A DNA stretch of 64,000 nucleotides from Pinus tabuliformis (Eukaryota > Streptophyta > Pinopsida > Pinales > Pinaceae): the NCBI GenBank assembly GCA_031772625.1, contig CM062814.1, forward strand, positions 820,206,757-820,270,756, written 5' to 3'. Of the stretch, positions 12,690-25,681 are shown piece by piece (within the stretch, counting starts at the first letter, position 1; every line of letters starts with the position of its first letter). The position numbers and the translations under genes are program-made. The notes below the pieces were generated by a model. It saw nothing but the letters and a program-made list of their open reading frames with translations, ran no database searches and was not told the origin of the DNA.

Positions 12690-14300
12690 GATCTTCCCAT
12701 GCTTTGCGTGTTCAAGGGAGAAGGGGAAAATCATGAGTATAATGTCCATATGTACCACAAAAAGTACAAAGTTTGTTGGTTTGAAGGGCCTTTTTCTACT
12801 TGGGATATTCGCTCTGTTGCTATATTGCAGTATTAGACTGGTCACCCTTACTGGGATGAGGTTGACAACCTTGGTTGCCTTGGTTTACTTGAGATGGCTA
12901 GTTTTGATTACCTTTCCCATTATTATTCCTCTTGGGGTTAGGGGGAGGGGAAAAATTCTGCTGAGCATATACCTATCCCTGAGGAGGCATGGCTTGTTGC
13001 GACATAGGGGGTTGAGGCATGGGAGGTTGGGGTTCTGGTGCCATTAGGGATGGAGCACTAGGTGATGCATATGGATAATATGGATTCGCGGAAACATTTT
13101 GATAACTAGGTTAAGTAAAAACTATCCCTGACATCATCTGATGTGGATTGGAAAATGCATAAGATGTACTTGTGTCGTGGTAGGAGTTATTAACTCACAA
13201 AGGATCGGGAGGGGGGTAAGCGTAGGTGGAACTGTGCCTCCCCGAGGTTGGCCATAAACCATGGATCCTTGCAGATATGGGGAAGGTTGAGGGTAAGATA
13301 CTGACCTAATAACACCGTCAGCGACATGAGATTCCCCCAGTGCATACGAAGCACCCAACCTAGGAATGTCAGGGAGGATGGTATAGGAATAACTCGATTG
13401 AGCATAAATCATATCAAACTTTAAAGCCATATGAATGGATTCTTCCTTAGTTTGTGGGAAATGGGATGTGACATATTTATCCATAGGAGTGAGAAGGGAT
13501 CACAAGAACCAATCCATTTGAACATGGTCTTCGAATTCTGAAGCTTTGCATAAGCTCCACCTTCTATGCGATTCCTAAACATGGTAGGAAAGGAGGGTGG
13601 AAAATTTTAAGAGAATGAGGTCAACAATTTGGTATCAACATCATAATGGATAGGTAGATGGAAGTAAGATAAGCCATTGGCAAGGTTCAGAAATGTCGAA
13701 TGAGATGCATGAGGCTGGTCTACATACCATTTCACGACAACTCCTATGAGGGTGCATTGAAAAAGGCATACAAAGATGGAATCCTCTGTGATAGAGTTAG
13801 AGGAACACCACATGTGAAACAAGCAAAATTGGTTAGTGGGATCCTCTCTATAGTTCCCTTCAAATTTTGGTATATTAGATGGGATCTTGGTTGGCATAGG
13901 TGGCCAATTCAGATCATGGTGAAGAGAATCATTAATGGGTTGGTTCAAATCAGGGAGACTTAAACTAGCCATATAAGGGAGAAATGGTTAGGTAGAGGCC
14001 ATTCCTTGTGAAGTTCCAATGTTACCTCTAGGAGGGGGACCTTGAGTATTACCAGCGTTGTTGCTAGCATTACCTCCGCTATTGGTTCCCGCGTCGGGAC
14101 CGAAATTACCTCCAATGTTGACACCTAACATGGTAGCAGCTTAGGGCTGAGAGAGCTCATAATAAAAGGATGAACTAAATGAATAAGAAATACTAGAGTT
14201 TAAAGGTGGAATAGGGATATGGAACCTAACTTTTTGAGTAGGTGTTAATGGATGTCCTAACATGAAATAAGTGTGAAGACCGTGGAGTCTCTGTGATAAA
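12690..14300 (-). pseudogene. Tat-type gag, decayed
   Basis: Read on the minus strand: a Gly/Asn/Pro-rich N-terminal part (about 14120-13980); the conserved core PPMPTKIPSNIPKFEG and SSNSITEDSI...LFQCTLIG...KWYVD (13972-13607); the MDKYVTSHFPQTKEES block (13484-13134); a Pro/Gln-rich stretch; and a zinc-knuckle-like CTFCGTYGHYTHDF near 12750. The core aligns with the gag of the complete element (PPMPNKLPSDIPKFEG, SNSITDDSI). Several frameshifts and stops break it. Gag would form the RNA-packaging particle. This copy has Gln at the position where the complete element has a stop codon. Confidence 0.8.
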
Positions 14301-15873
14301 CTCCTAGGAGGCACAATGATCTCAGGGAAAAGGAAATGTGATAGGCTAAAGGAAAAGGTGGAAGAAATAGAACAATAAAGAGAAAGAAAACACTAAGTGC
14401 AGTGGTGAAAAGTGAAATCTAACTATTCAGGCAAGCTCATCCTATAAAGAGAAAAATTACTCCTAGCCTAAATGTCAACTATTCCTTAAATAAGTCATAG
14501 TACTATGTTTCTGATGGCCTTCCAAAAAACTTCTTAGTTGTGGGATCTGATATACACAAGTAGAGCCGTCTAGTTAAAGGTAGGGTAAGGGATGGTTTTT
14601 GCTCATAACCACCACCTATAAGGTGTTTATCTTAAGGATGGCCACTAAATTACTTCTTTTCAATAGAGGAAAGTGAGTCTTGAGCTTCTAGGTAGTCAGT
14701 CGTAGACCCAGATTCCCTACCAAGAGGTGGGTAGCTTATAAGGGAAACCACTAGTATCCTTGGCCTAAGCTTAAGCCCCTCTTAAACAGGTTTCTACTCG
14801 ACTTAGGTTTTATTTTTTGGATGGTGGAGGATTTTAAGCTCCCTAATTAGTCAACCTCTATGTCTTAATGTAAGTGATTGGTGGGCATTATTGGGATGCT
14901 TACCCCACCAACCCTACCCTAGCTAAAATATTGTTTTACCTAGGTGCCCAAGTGGGCTTAAATCTATGTGTGTTGAGATAAAATGGTTGATTTTAAAAGA
15001 CATGGCTTGGAGGTGTTAACCAAGCACTCGTTTGCTTAGGGTGTGTTATGTGTGTGAAAATGTGTGATGTGTCACTCGTTTTCATGTAACATGAATTATG
15101 CCGCTGAAAAGTAGATTGCTGAATGAAAACTGAATTGAAATGAAGAGAAAAGTAAACAAATTCAAGCACATTCTACTTCCCACCCAATGAGGCCTAAGAA
15201 CAACACAAAAAGAGAAAAAGAAGGAAACTAAAATGGAGATCACAAGATCAAGTGCCAAAGGAACTGGGATTTGTGATTGAAAGGACCTACTTTACATAGA
15301 AAAAACAACAAAAAAGGACTGAATTCTAGACTGAAAAATGCAACAAACTACTAACTAATGAAAATACACCTAAAGAGGACTTTGAGGAAAGACCAAAAAG
15401 GGGCTAAATTGTCACTTCAAATTCTTACAAAATGGTGAGAACATAAGGTCTACTCTATTGAACAATAATGGTGAAGAACTATGAAACAATAGACTACCAA
15501 CTCAGCTAAATCCAAGAAAAAGAGGAAGAGGAGTATCAGAAGCCCTAGGGGACATTTTTCTTGCCTCTAGAAACTAGATAAGCTTTGACCTGTTCCTGCA
15601 TTATAACATAGGTTGTAGCTTATTTCCAGTGTTGGCCACTGCAGGTTTTTCCCCAAAGAGTGCATTGGATGATCTAGAGCTTCCACTTCTAAGGTTTGTC
15701 AGATCTTGTCATCTCTTGCTCAGCTAGAATTGGTGATCTATGAAACATAGACATAAATGAAAACATGAAAGTTTTTTCCAAAAATAACCACTAATAGAAA
15801 AAAATAGAAATAAAAGTGAAAGAGAGAAAACACACAAAATCCAAAAACACAGTCACCATGGATCTAAATATCT
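14301..15873. other. 5' leader of decayed Tat-like element
   Basis: This is non-coding sequence between the gag remnant and the primer binding site, about 1.6 kb, comparable with the ~2 kb leader of the complete element. No ORF or domain is recognised. Confidence 0.5.
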
Positions 15874-15890
15874 AACTAGTGGAGTCGCCA
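15874..15890 (-). promoter_or_regulatory. primer binding site, tRNA-Arg type
   Basis: On the minus strand the site reads TGGCGACTCCACTAG, close to the site of the complete element at 61582-61599, and sits a few bases inside the right LTR. A 3' end of tRNA-Arg is the matching primer known for Ogre/Tat elements. Confidence 0.75.
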
Positions 15891-17201
15891 TTTTTTAGGA
15901 CAATATTTTCGGGCTTATAAGCAAAAAATCCACTTTTATAAATTTGGTGATGATCCGCCTAACAACAAAGAAAACAAAGAAAAATATCCTACAAAACCCT
16001 TTATCTTTAGCAATGTCTTGAGATTTGCAAAAATAATGTTAGAAACCTTGCAAAAACACCTACAAATATTGAAAAATATACACCAAAAACAAATACAATG
16101 AACCCAATGGAAATAACTTAATATTTTTATTGTTACTGAAGAAAATGCCTGATGGAGTAGAACATAGACACATGTCTGTAATGTCAGCCTTCATGGGACG
16201 GGTCCTTTTGATTCTGTATGCTTCTTGTGGCTGCTTCTTCTCTCTCTTCTTGGTTGCAATGGGCAAGATGGAGAATTATGGTAGAACTCAATGTGGAGAG
16301 CTCGTGAGTGATGAGAACATAATGTCAATGATGATTATGGTCAGGTATAGAGAGCGGGGGAAACCTCTCTATTTATAATAAAAGGCTAGGATAGAACTAG
16401 ATCTGGTTAGATAATAAAATATTATTAGACCAAATCAAGATCTAATCGTTAGGAGTATTTTATTATATTTAAGAGATGAAAAAATTAATGAAATGGTCAA
16501 AAATATTTATTTACTGAACTAACTAAAAAAAATGATTTGAGTTAATTAAGAAAAATGGTTAAAGTAATGAATAAATAAAAATGATTTATTAATTATTTTA
16601 AGGAGATATGGTCAAGGTGAGTTAGAAATAATTACTAAATAATGATTTAATAATTATTTCATGAGAGGAATGTGTGATGATTAAGGAATAATAAATAAAT
16701 AATGATTTACTCTTATTCCTTGTTAATGTGGTTAGAATTTTTATTTATTTTTATATCTAGTGGAATCGGCAACGGCGGTGGTATCGTACTTGCGTTACAT
16801 GAGGTCGAATCCCACCAACTTCCACTATAACCGGTAGGAGGAACTGCCCAACGTGCAAGAACGGCCCTCAGGTTAAGACGAGACTTGAACCCGTGACCTG
16901 CACAGCGGCACGAACGACTTAGCAGACCGTCCACTGGCCACGAGACCAAACCCCTGTGGGCTTAGACATAATTAATAAGTAGTGATTTAATAATTATTTC
17001 AAGGATATAATAAATAAATAGTGATTTATTTTATTATTCCTATGGGTTTTTGGGTTATTTTCAGAGATAATTTAGGAAAATGGTTCTATAAATTATTTCG
17101 TGAGGTGAAAGTGCGTTTTAATGTGTAAAACCCATGCTACATGGTGTATCTCGACCATCACATCAACAAATGGGCAAGTGATCACTTTTTAGGTGATAAC
17201 A
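15891..17201 (-). repeat. 5' LTR of decayed Tat-like element, carrying a SINE
   Basis: It is the partner of the LTR at 6078-7744. It ends TGATAACA at 17201, so on the minus strand it opens TGTTATCACC. A TATA-like motif lies at 16370-16380 (plus-strand TATTTATAATA). Without the SINE at 16738-16961 and its duplicated target the length is about 1,080 bp. Confidence 0.8.
16738..16961 (-). mobile_element. tRNA-derived SINE in the right LTR
   Basis: On the minus strand it begins CCCACAGGGGTTTGGTCTCG, with a box A-like GTGGCCAGTGGACGG and a box B-like GGGTTCAAGTCTCG about 45 bases on, the internal RNA polymerase III promoter of tRNA-derived SINEs. It ends in an A/T-rich tail (ATAAAAATAAATAAAAA). 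Flanking TTAGAA (16732-16737) and TTAGAC (16962-16967) look like a target duplication. The sister LTR has a single TTAGAA at the matching site. It is GC-rich relative to its surroundings. Confidence 0.85.
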
Positions 17202-20200
17202 AGGTCCATTCATAGCTGCAATATGAGAGTAGAAGAAGAGAATTTACCCTTGAAGGAAAAAATGGAAAATTCTTTTGGCACAAATTAGAAACCCCTTCAC
17301 ATATTTAAATTTCTTGACACTTTATTGTTTCTTTCAAAGTAAAAGTCTGTATAGTAAATACTAAATAGAAACATTTTGTGATTGATGTACCTTCTATTCG
17401 TAATTAGAGTAGTTATGGTTGAACCTAGAATACGCATTCAAGAAGAAGTCCTAGATCCAAAAAATCAGTCTGTCATGTCTGGAATAAGCACACCAAGATT
17501 CAAGAAAAGAAGAGCTTATCTCAATGTGAGTTTGTCTCCTAAATGTAAGTTTACAAGGAACATGACTAGAAATATCAATGTAGAAAAAAGTACTAGCTAC
17601 ATCAAACAAGAGAAGGTAATAAAGGTAGAAGACTCATATGAACAAGTTAGATGACAAAACAATAAATTTATGAATTGATTTGTGTAGCATACCTAAAATG
17701 TATTCGTAAATCTCAATATCAGTTGATTTGATGTCAAACTTGGGATGCCAATAGATAAATTGAGAATAAAAGTACTTCCAATTCACATAAATTGAATTAA
17801 AGGTAGATAAACAATCATCAAATAATAAAATAAATTAATAAACATTTTTATGACTAAATATTAATTAAAAAGACTCGAGTTCATGAATAATTGAGTGATA
17901 TCCTCTTAGTTTCGAGAATAATATATCTGAGTAGTCTAATCTTGGAGCAAACATCCCTCAATTTGATAGAGCAACAATGGAATCAACTTTGACTTTGTTG
18001 GATTGAGGGAGGTTTTCTCCAAGATGATATAAATCCTAACTTATTCTCTACTGAACAGGGCTAACCATGTGAAGTTGGAAGCTCTTTTGGCTACTCCCCC
18101 CCTCACATCACTCTCAATTCCTTAGTACCCAATCGATCTACTAGAACATAGTTGAAATCAACAAATTATGGTTCATGCATAGACACTATCACAACATAAG
18201 ATTCATAAAGAAACACATGTGGTTTTGTACATAAAGAAGCATATAGAAATCATTCATTAACCTATAAAATTCATTCATTCATTCATTAATCATAGACACA
18301 AAACACTTATCTCAATATATTTTATAGTAAAAATTATGTTTTCATAACATGGTAGGTGATGTTTCTAATTGTATAAATAGTAAATAAATTTTTTGCTTCA
18401 CTTTTGAATAGAATTCAAAAATGACTTCATCAATTGCTTCTTCCCCTTTGGTTCTTATGGCCTCTGTAGCTCTCATTGATGACCTGGTCATGTACTCATG
18501 ACATCATCAAGGTTGCTGCAATAGGGGCAGATCACCTGTTGCAACAAGAAACACATGTTAAATTGATATTTTTTGCTATTATTATTAGAAGTGTTTCATT
18601 AATAGAAAGGGCATTAGAGTGTTCTTTACCTTATCAAGTAGCAGGGGGCAGGTAGAGTAGTTTCCGATGTGGCCATATGTTCCTCTTCTTGTGTAGCTGC
18701 ATCCTATATATGCTCCAGAGTTGAAACAAAAAATGTTATAATTAATACACCATTTGCAATTAAATATTTTTAATTGTAATACATCAAGATATTAGTTATT
18801 TATTTTGTAGATTATGTCTTTGGTTGAATATCAATCAAAGAAGTGAGCTTATTGTTTTATTTTCTTAGAAGATTCCTTATTGTTTGCACAAGGTCTTTGA
18901 AGCAAGAGACTCTTGAACCATAACCTCTTCCTCAGGATGATAGGTGGACTCCCCTAATGCTAGTTCCTTCCCCTTATCACCCTAGGAAAATGGTGTTGCT
19001 AACAATGCAATTTCATATTATTGTTCATAAACATTTTTTTACATGAATATATTATAACAAGTTCATAAACACATTTTTTATATGATTGCATTATAGCAAG
19101 TTACAAAAACAACTAGGAACATAAAAACAAGGACATGTTGGACTACCTATAAACATAAATCATAAGAATCATTAATGCGAGGTTATGTACCATCCCCATA
19201 ATAGAAATGTTTGCATCTATTTAATTCAAGATGAATTGATAAAAAAATATTCTTCTACAGGTATTGATTTTATTGTGCATACAAATACACGGTTTCCTCC
19301 ATGTCCCTCAAATATGAAATTGGGTTTCTTATTTGTTGTGTCGGGTTGTGTACTATTTATAAACCCTGTAATATTCTTTGATTCCTTTTGCCTTTCATTA
19401 ATATATATAGACACTCCTTTATTTTTATGATTGTCTCTTAGCTATATATAATTTGCAAGTAATCCGTATCTCTGCATACCTCATGTATATCGGACCAGCT
19501 ACATCCGATCTTTGTAATTGTAACAGGGTCCAACATACTCCATCAATTAAGTTAGTATATTGTAACAAACCTTATTCCATCCATGGAAAATAACCCCAAA
19601 TCATGTAGTGATGATGAAGCAATGTGACATATCCTCTTGTTGAGACAAAAAAAAGTGCTTACTTGAGGAAGGTCCTTGGGTACCCATCGTTTCACTAGAT
19701 GCTTGTACCTCAAGGGCACCTAGATGTCAGCTATGCTCTCAACATCATAAGAGCATGACCTCCCTTCAACAAGAAAAAATTCCTTGCATCTACGAAATGT
19801 TCTTATGATCTTCTCCCCTCTAGTTGATGATCTCTATTTGTTAGACATATTAGATCTCTAACTTTCCTCCACTCTACCTAAACTTCCCTCGCTCGATGAA
19901 GACAAATTTTGTATGTACATGTATGGTTGTACCTACAGTCCATCAAATTTGAGAAGCAGTTAGCGGATTGATGGCTTGTAACAATCAATTAAGAAGAGTT
20001 GAATAATTTAATAAAAATCAAGTAATCCTTTAAGACAATAATTGGCTATGGAAATGGGAATTTTCTGTTGAAAGATTCAGGCATAGTTGAGCCCATGGTT
20101 AGGTCTTTTAGCAACCTATTTCCTTTTAGGGTTTCACGAGGGTGATTTGAGTAGGGTTCTTTGTGAGGTCATCTAAGAATCATCATTCATCACTTCCTTT

Positions 20201-20502
20201 CATCCTCTTTTACTTAGTGTCCCTCCTTGCATTGGCATTTATTTGAGTCAATTTCCATAGTCTCTTTGCTTAAGGATTATTAGGTCATTATCTATGTTAC
20301 CAGATCCATGGGGTCCTGATGCTAGATTCACGAATCTGTGTTTTATATATGAATACAAATACAAATATAACCAGATGCACATAGGATCCACCATGTAAAT
20401 GGATCCTTCAAACTCAGAAATAGATCCATGGTATTGAAATGAATCCTGCGCCAACTAGCTCTCACACACTGAATCCCAAGCAAATACCAAACCCTAAAAG
20501 AG
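17202..20502. other. anonymous region with exon-like scraps
   Basis: No full gene is recognised. On the minus strand, 18630-18710 and 18470-18541 look like two small exons separated by a GT...AG interval; together they carry a Cys-rich reading (GCSYTRRGTYGHIGNYSTC, then ICPYC). Another minus-strand reading with a few stops lies at 19680-19900 (RTFRRCKEFFLVEG, LVKRWVPKDLPQ). Both are unidentified. A block at about 17880-18200 resembles 25390-25560, so some of this is repeat DNA shared with the CACTA flank. Confidence 0.35.
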
Positions 20503-22765
20503 AAATTACTAATATTCACTATTACTACATCAAAAAAATTATTGAATATTTATCAGTTGATCTATAATACTATCCTATATAGAATCAAACTATAAACATT
20601 CTAGCCAAGCCCTTGGGTCATGCCAAGTATGTAAAATTTCAAGATAAGTTTGGTGTAGTTTCTATTTATATATATATGCACGAAAATGTCAAATGAAGAT
20701 GTTAGTTTAGTTTATGTTTTAGAAATTACTAATATTCATTATTACTACATCAAAAAATTTATACAAGGTTGATCAGTTCAACTATAATACTATCATACAG
20801 AGAATCAAACTGTAAACTTTCTAAGCAAGCCCTTGTGTCATGCCGTATGCAAAATTTCAAGATAAGTTGGTTTAGTTTCTATATTTAGCATTTGGGGAGG
20901 GTATTAGAGAAATACTGGTCAATTAGACTTTACATATAGGCATGAAGAGGTCACATGATGATGTCAATTTAGCTTATGCTTTAGTTCACTTATATGGGGA
21001 ACATGCTTTCTGTCTAGTTAAATATAAAGTATCTCTTAAGTATTTATCCTCTTGAAGTTCTATCTCATGTTCCTAGTTTGTTTGTGTCCAATTTTGTTAT
21101 TTCAAAGGATTGTATAAAGAGTAGAAGAGGGTGAACATAGTTGAAATTATGATCCCATTGACATTAACGTCTCAACTATTGAGATCTTTTGGGTAATTAA
21201 TTAATGATGAATGAGAATATAACAAGGATTAAATCATTATAAGTAATTATCATATTATAATACCTTGAAAATTCAATGCTCATCACATATCAAACATTGC
21301 ATTGAAATAGGATAACAAATAGTTGAAGATAAATTACTAATATTCATTATTACTACATCAAAAAACTTATAGAATATTGATCATTTGAGATATAATACTA
21401 TCCTACAGAGAATGAAACTATAAAAATTCTAACCAAGCCCTTGGGTCATGCGAAGTATGTAAAATTTTATGATAAGCTTAGTGTAGTTTGTATATTTAGC
21501 ATTTGGGGAGGGTGTTCGAGTAATGCTAGTCAATTATAGAGTTTATTTATAGGCATGAAAAGGTCACATGATGATGTTATTTTAGTTTATGCTTTAGAAA
21601 TTACTAATATTCATTCTACTACATCAAAAAAATTATGGAAGATTGATCAGTTGAGCTATACTGCTATCATACAAAGAATCAAATTATAAACATTCTAACC
21701 AAGCGGTTGGGTCATGCCAAATATGTAAAATTTCAAGATAAGCTTGGTGTATTTTCTATAAGCTTGGTGTAGTTTCTATAAGCTTAAGTAATTATCAGAT
21801 TAGAAGACCTTGAAAATTCAACGCTCATCACATATCAAACATTGCATTGAAATAGGATACCAAATACTTGAAGAGAAATTACTAATATTCATTACTACTA
21901 CATCAAAAAACTTATAGAATATTGATTAGTTGAGCTCTAATACTATCCTACAGAGAATGAAACTATAAACATTCTTACCAAGCCCTTGGGTCATGCCAAG
22001 TATGTAAACTTCAAGATAAGCTTAGTGTAGTTTCTATATTTAGCATTTGGGGAGGGTGTTCAAGTAATGCTAGTCAATTAGAGTTTATTTATAGGCATGA
22101 AAAGGTCACATGATGATGTTAGTTTAGTTTATGCTTTAGAAATTAATAATGTTCATTATTACTACATCAAAAAAACTTATGGAAGATTGATCAGTTGAGC
22201 TATAATTCTATCATATAGAGAATCAAACCATAAACATTCTAACCAAGCTGTTGGGTCATGCCAAATATGTTAAATTTCAAGATAAGCTTGGTGTAGTTTA
22301 TATATTTAGTATTTGGGGATGGTATTAGAGTAATGCTGGTTAATTAGAGTTTATATATAGGCATGAAAAGGTCAGATGGTGATGTTAGTTTAGTTTATGC
22401 TTTAGTTCACTTATATGGGGAGCAAGCTTTCTGTGTAGTTAAATTGATTGAAGTATCTCTTAAGTATATCTCTTCTTTAATTTCTATCTCATGTTCCTGG
22501 TTTCTTTGTGTCCAACTTTTTTATTTCAAAGGATTGTATAAAGAGTAGAAGAGGGTGAACATAGTTAAAATTATGATCCTACCAACATTAATGTTTCTAC
22601 TGTTGAGATCTTCTGTGTAATTGCTTAATGATGAATGAGAATATATGAAGGATTAAATCATTAAAAGTATTTATCGGATTAAAAAACCTTGAAAAATAAA
22701 CACCCATCACATATCAAATGTTGTATTGAAATAGGATAACAAATCTTGAAAAAGAAAGGCCTCTA
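20503..22765. repeat. complex tandem array, six unequal copies
   Basis: Units start at 20503, 20723, 21331, 21598, 21876 and 22140, each opening AAATTACTAATATTCATTA (the last slightly changed). Short units (about 220-280 bp) end at TTATGCTTTAG or a related point. Two long units (about 610-625 bp, starting 20723 and 22140) continue for a further ~350 bp and end near CATATCAAACATTGCATTGA. The fourth unit carries an internal deletion that joins the short part to the tail. This is a higher-order array grown by unequal exchange. The small ORF at 22363-22548 is part of the repeat. Confidence 0.85.
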
Positions 22766-22990
22766 GATTTTTTTTAGCAAAAAATGAAATTATTTCATGG
22801 AAAACTTACATGTCTATAAAAAATATTTTCTTGCAACACAACAGATGAGTAAAAGTCATTTCACACATCCTAAATACATGCATGAAGCAACTTTTGATCA
22901 CATTCATCTTAAAATTAAAGAACTTTTTTAAATAAGGAAAATATCTATGACATAACATACCACTCTGCCAGAGCCAAACAATTTACCTAC

Positions 22991-23200
22991 CTTGTGTTTT
23001 CGTCCAATTTCTTGCCGCATTTATTTAAAACGTCAAAAATTTTGTCCACAGGCATCTTTCCGTTAGATCTAGTGGTTGGTGTTGTTGCTACGTAAATAAT
23101 GTTGCTCTGAAGTGGTAAGTAATGTTGCATAGATTGTTGTGTTGTAGTATTACCGCCCCCTTCACTCTATGTTGGTGGGTGTCCATATGACCGTGGACCC
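22991..23200 (-). other. exon-like open stretch, unidentified
   Basis: The minus strand reads mostly open for about 70 codons, with one internal stop near its start. It includes the blocks YVATTPTTRSNGKMPVDKIF and DVLNKCGKKLDENTR and is followed by a donor-like GTAGGT at about 22990. It could be an exon of a decayed second CACTA gene or of an unrelated gene; I recognise no domain. Confidence 0.3.
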
Positions 23201-23984
23201 TAATTTTTGTTCGTCTTTTCCAACTTGAGTGACAAGTGGTCCAAATATTCAAATGTGGGTGTGAGTTTTGGGTATTTGAAAGGTGGAATTTCCCTTGCTA
23301 TGGTGGAAATCAACTCATTGGAAAGGAAACAAATAATATTGTTATGGGTATCTACTGATTCTTACATTATGACAGACCAACAAAGTGTCGTAGAATATAC
23401 GACAAAGATTGGTTTGTTGTGTCACCTTTTATTCCTATTGATGTTTCATTCCTTGAAATATTTGTTGTGATATATTCACATATATAAGTATTTCTTTAAG
23501 TAATCTCTAAAATTTTTATAGTAACATGAGGGAGTGGTTTTCTAAAGTTTTCGCCATATATCGATATAGTGATTTTCCATCAATATTTTCCAAATTTAAT
23601 TCATACATGCAAAATATTAAAAATTGTTATGGTTTTAAGATCACTATGTCAAAATGACGGGAAATCAGGGAATGGAACTTGTCCAGCTAGTAGGCCACGT
23701 GGAAAAGCAAGAAAAGAAATGGGAATGGTCATGCTTTTCGCCATCTCTTTGTTACCGAAGATATGAAGACCTCTGTGCCACTACCTGCGACCACCTGTGA
23801 GTGCTCTTTGCATGCTCAATGCTCCACCATCTACGAGTTCTCTCTATGTGCTCAATTCCTCACCACCTGTGAGTGCTCTCCGTGAACCCGTTCTCAAATG
23901 ATCGAATGTTCCACACAATTCCCTTCTCGAAGGATCAAATGCTATAGACAATGCCCACGACATACCATATATATATATATATAT

Positions 23985-24904
23985 TTGATGAGGATATAAT
24001 ATGGTTAGTGACTAGGTGATATTGTTATAGGATAGTGGTTTGGTTTATAGGGGTTGTGGGGTTATAATTGTTAATAGTAACATAAATTAGAGCTTATATT
24101 TGGTAAGGCTCACAATGTTTAAAGGTTCAAGGATTGGGATAATCACACCATGGATTTGGTGCTATAATTAATGGTCAAGAGTTTTGGGGTTATAATGGTT
24201 AATATGTTACTAAGGTAGTGGATTTAGGTTAAAATAAACCAAATATTAAAAGATTGATGGGTTATAAGGGTTTATATATAAGGATTATGTTCATTAGGGC
24301 TTAGGGAATAGTGGTGATAAGGCTATGTGTTAGTTGTATTATGGTTAGGGGTGATAATGATAAAGGATCGATACTGATTTTTTTTATTAGGAGTTCAAAT
24401 GGTTAAGGTTTGGGGTTTAGGATTTAGGGACAATAAAAGTGTTAAGTGTTAATGTTTAGGGGTTACCTATATTATTGTTTATAAGGTTACTTTTTAATGG
24501 TTTTTGTTGATCAATTCATAAGGGTTGGAAGTTGTAGGGATTTAAGCTTATCAAGGTATTATTAAGATGTTGTAAGGTTTAGAGGTTGTATTAGGTAGTG
24601 GAAAAAGACACTTAGAGAATATAGGACTTGGGAGTTAAATGAGAGGGAGATTAAGAGTAACAATGGTTAATTTATATATTAGTTAACATATATGGGGTTA
24701 GGATTTATATGGGTTAGTGGATGGTTGATAAATGTTAATTTAATGGTTATATCTTATATAAATTATTGGTTGAGAATTAGAGCTTGTAAGTATTTGGAAT
24801 TATAATGGTTATAGGTAACATAGGTGATAGGTTATATGTTCTAGTGGTTATGTTAAAATAATCAAGGATTATGTGTTGGTGGTAGGTGATTAAGGTTTAG
24901 GGGT
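23985..24904. repeat. degenerate G-rich telomere-like tract
   Basis: About 0.9 kb is enriched in loose variants of GGGTTA/TTAGGG (GGGGTTATAA, TTAGGGG, GGTTTAGGG) with no fixed period. Non-coding. A short (TA)n run precedes it at about 23967-23983. Similar sequence in the opposite orientation lies at 30757-31075 and 32003-32155. Confidence 0.6.
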
Positions 24905-25000
24905 TGAGAGTGTGGAGAGAATTGAACCCGTGACCTATTAATAACAAATTAAGGTGTTTTAACGATGGGTACTCAACTAATTGAGCTAACCCTTGGGGAT
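24905..25000 (-). mobile_element. tRNA-derived SINE fragment, head region
   Basis: On the minus strand it reads CCCCAAGGGTTAGCTCAATT (box A) and, about 55 bases on, GGTCACGGGTTCAATTCTC (box B). It aligns with the SINE at 31279-31450, showing that they are one family. The 3' body is missing or diverged. Confidence 0.75.
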
Positions 25001-25293
25001 AATTACATACCATGATAACGACACTAAAAAATAATACATAATTTCATCTCCTTGACATTTATGTTATAATTTTATGGAATTATATGTGCGAGTCACATTT
25101 AAGTCTCAGAAACCTCCCATACCATAAACATATGCATCTACTATAACCAAGTCAAATTTCAGTGCTCACGAACACAAACTAAAAAAATTTCAACATTGTC
25201 CCCATTCACAATCCCCTCTGCATGAGGTCAATTAATTAAAGAACAATTTCCACTAATTGCTAAATGGTCAGTGAATTACACATTTACCTAACC

Positions 25294-25390
25294 TCGAGAG
25301 TGTTGATAGAATTGAACCCATGACCTTTCAATAGAAAATTAAGGTTCTTTGATGAAGAGTATTTGACACATTGGAGTTGATGATATAACC
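25294..25390 (-). mobile_element. second, more decayed SINE head
   Basis: It shares AGTGTTGATAGAATTGAACC and the following ~60 bases with 24907-24990, in the same orientation. Box B (GGTCATGGGTTCAATTCT on the minus strand) is clear; box A is poorly preserved. Confidence 0.55.
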
Positions 25391-25681
25391 CTGAACGATC
25401 TTCTCTTGGTTTTAAAAATAATATATTCTCTATCGAACAAGGCCAACCACGTGAAGGTGGAAACTCATATGGATTCTCCCCCTCTCCCTCCCTCATATCA
25501 CTCTCAATTCCCCAATACCCAAGTTATCTACTATAAAACAATTGAAAGCAACATAGTAAGAATAAAGCATAGCTACAAACTAAGAAAACAAAATTTTAAG
25601 GTAAATGAAAGAGGATGAATCAACTAAAAACATATAAACACATACCTCCATGTACATTTCAATATTTCCATGTCATTAATA

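Larger units (their letters stand above)
6078..17201 (-). mobile_element. decayed Tat-like Ty3/gypsy element (gag-protease only)
   Basis: Two related LTRs (about 6078-7744 and 15891-17201) bracket minus-strand gag and protease remnants. A primer binding site complementary to tRNA-Arg lies beside the right LTR, and a purine tract (GAGGGGCAAT read on the minus strand, 7746-7756) lies beside the left LTR; both mirror the complete Tat element at 47275-62654. The gag core and protease read as distant relatives of that element's proteins. No RT, RNase H or integrase is visible: the 2.5 kb between the last coding remnant (10223) and the 3' LTR is non-coding. It may be a deletion derivative or a non-autonomous lineage. 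Later insertions are a MITE in the left LTR and a SINE in the right LTR. Confidence 0.8.

Noticed and set aside
16713..16949. 78-codon minus-strand ORF
   Set aside because: It is the reading of the SINE body and has no protein family.
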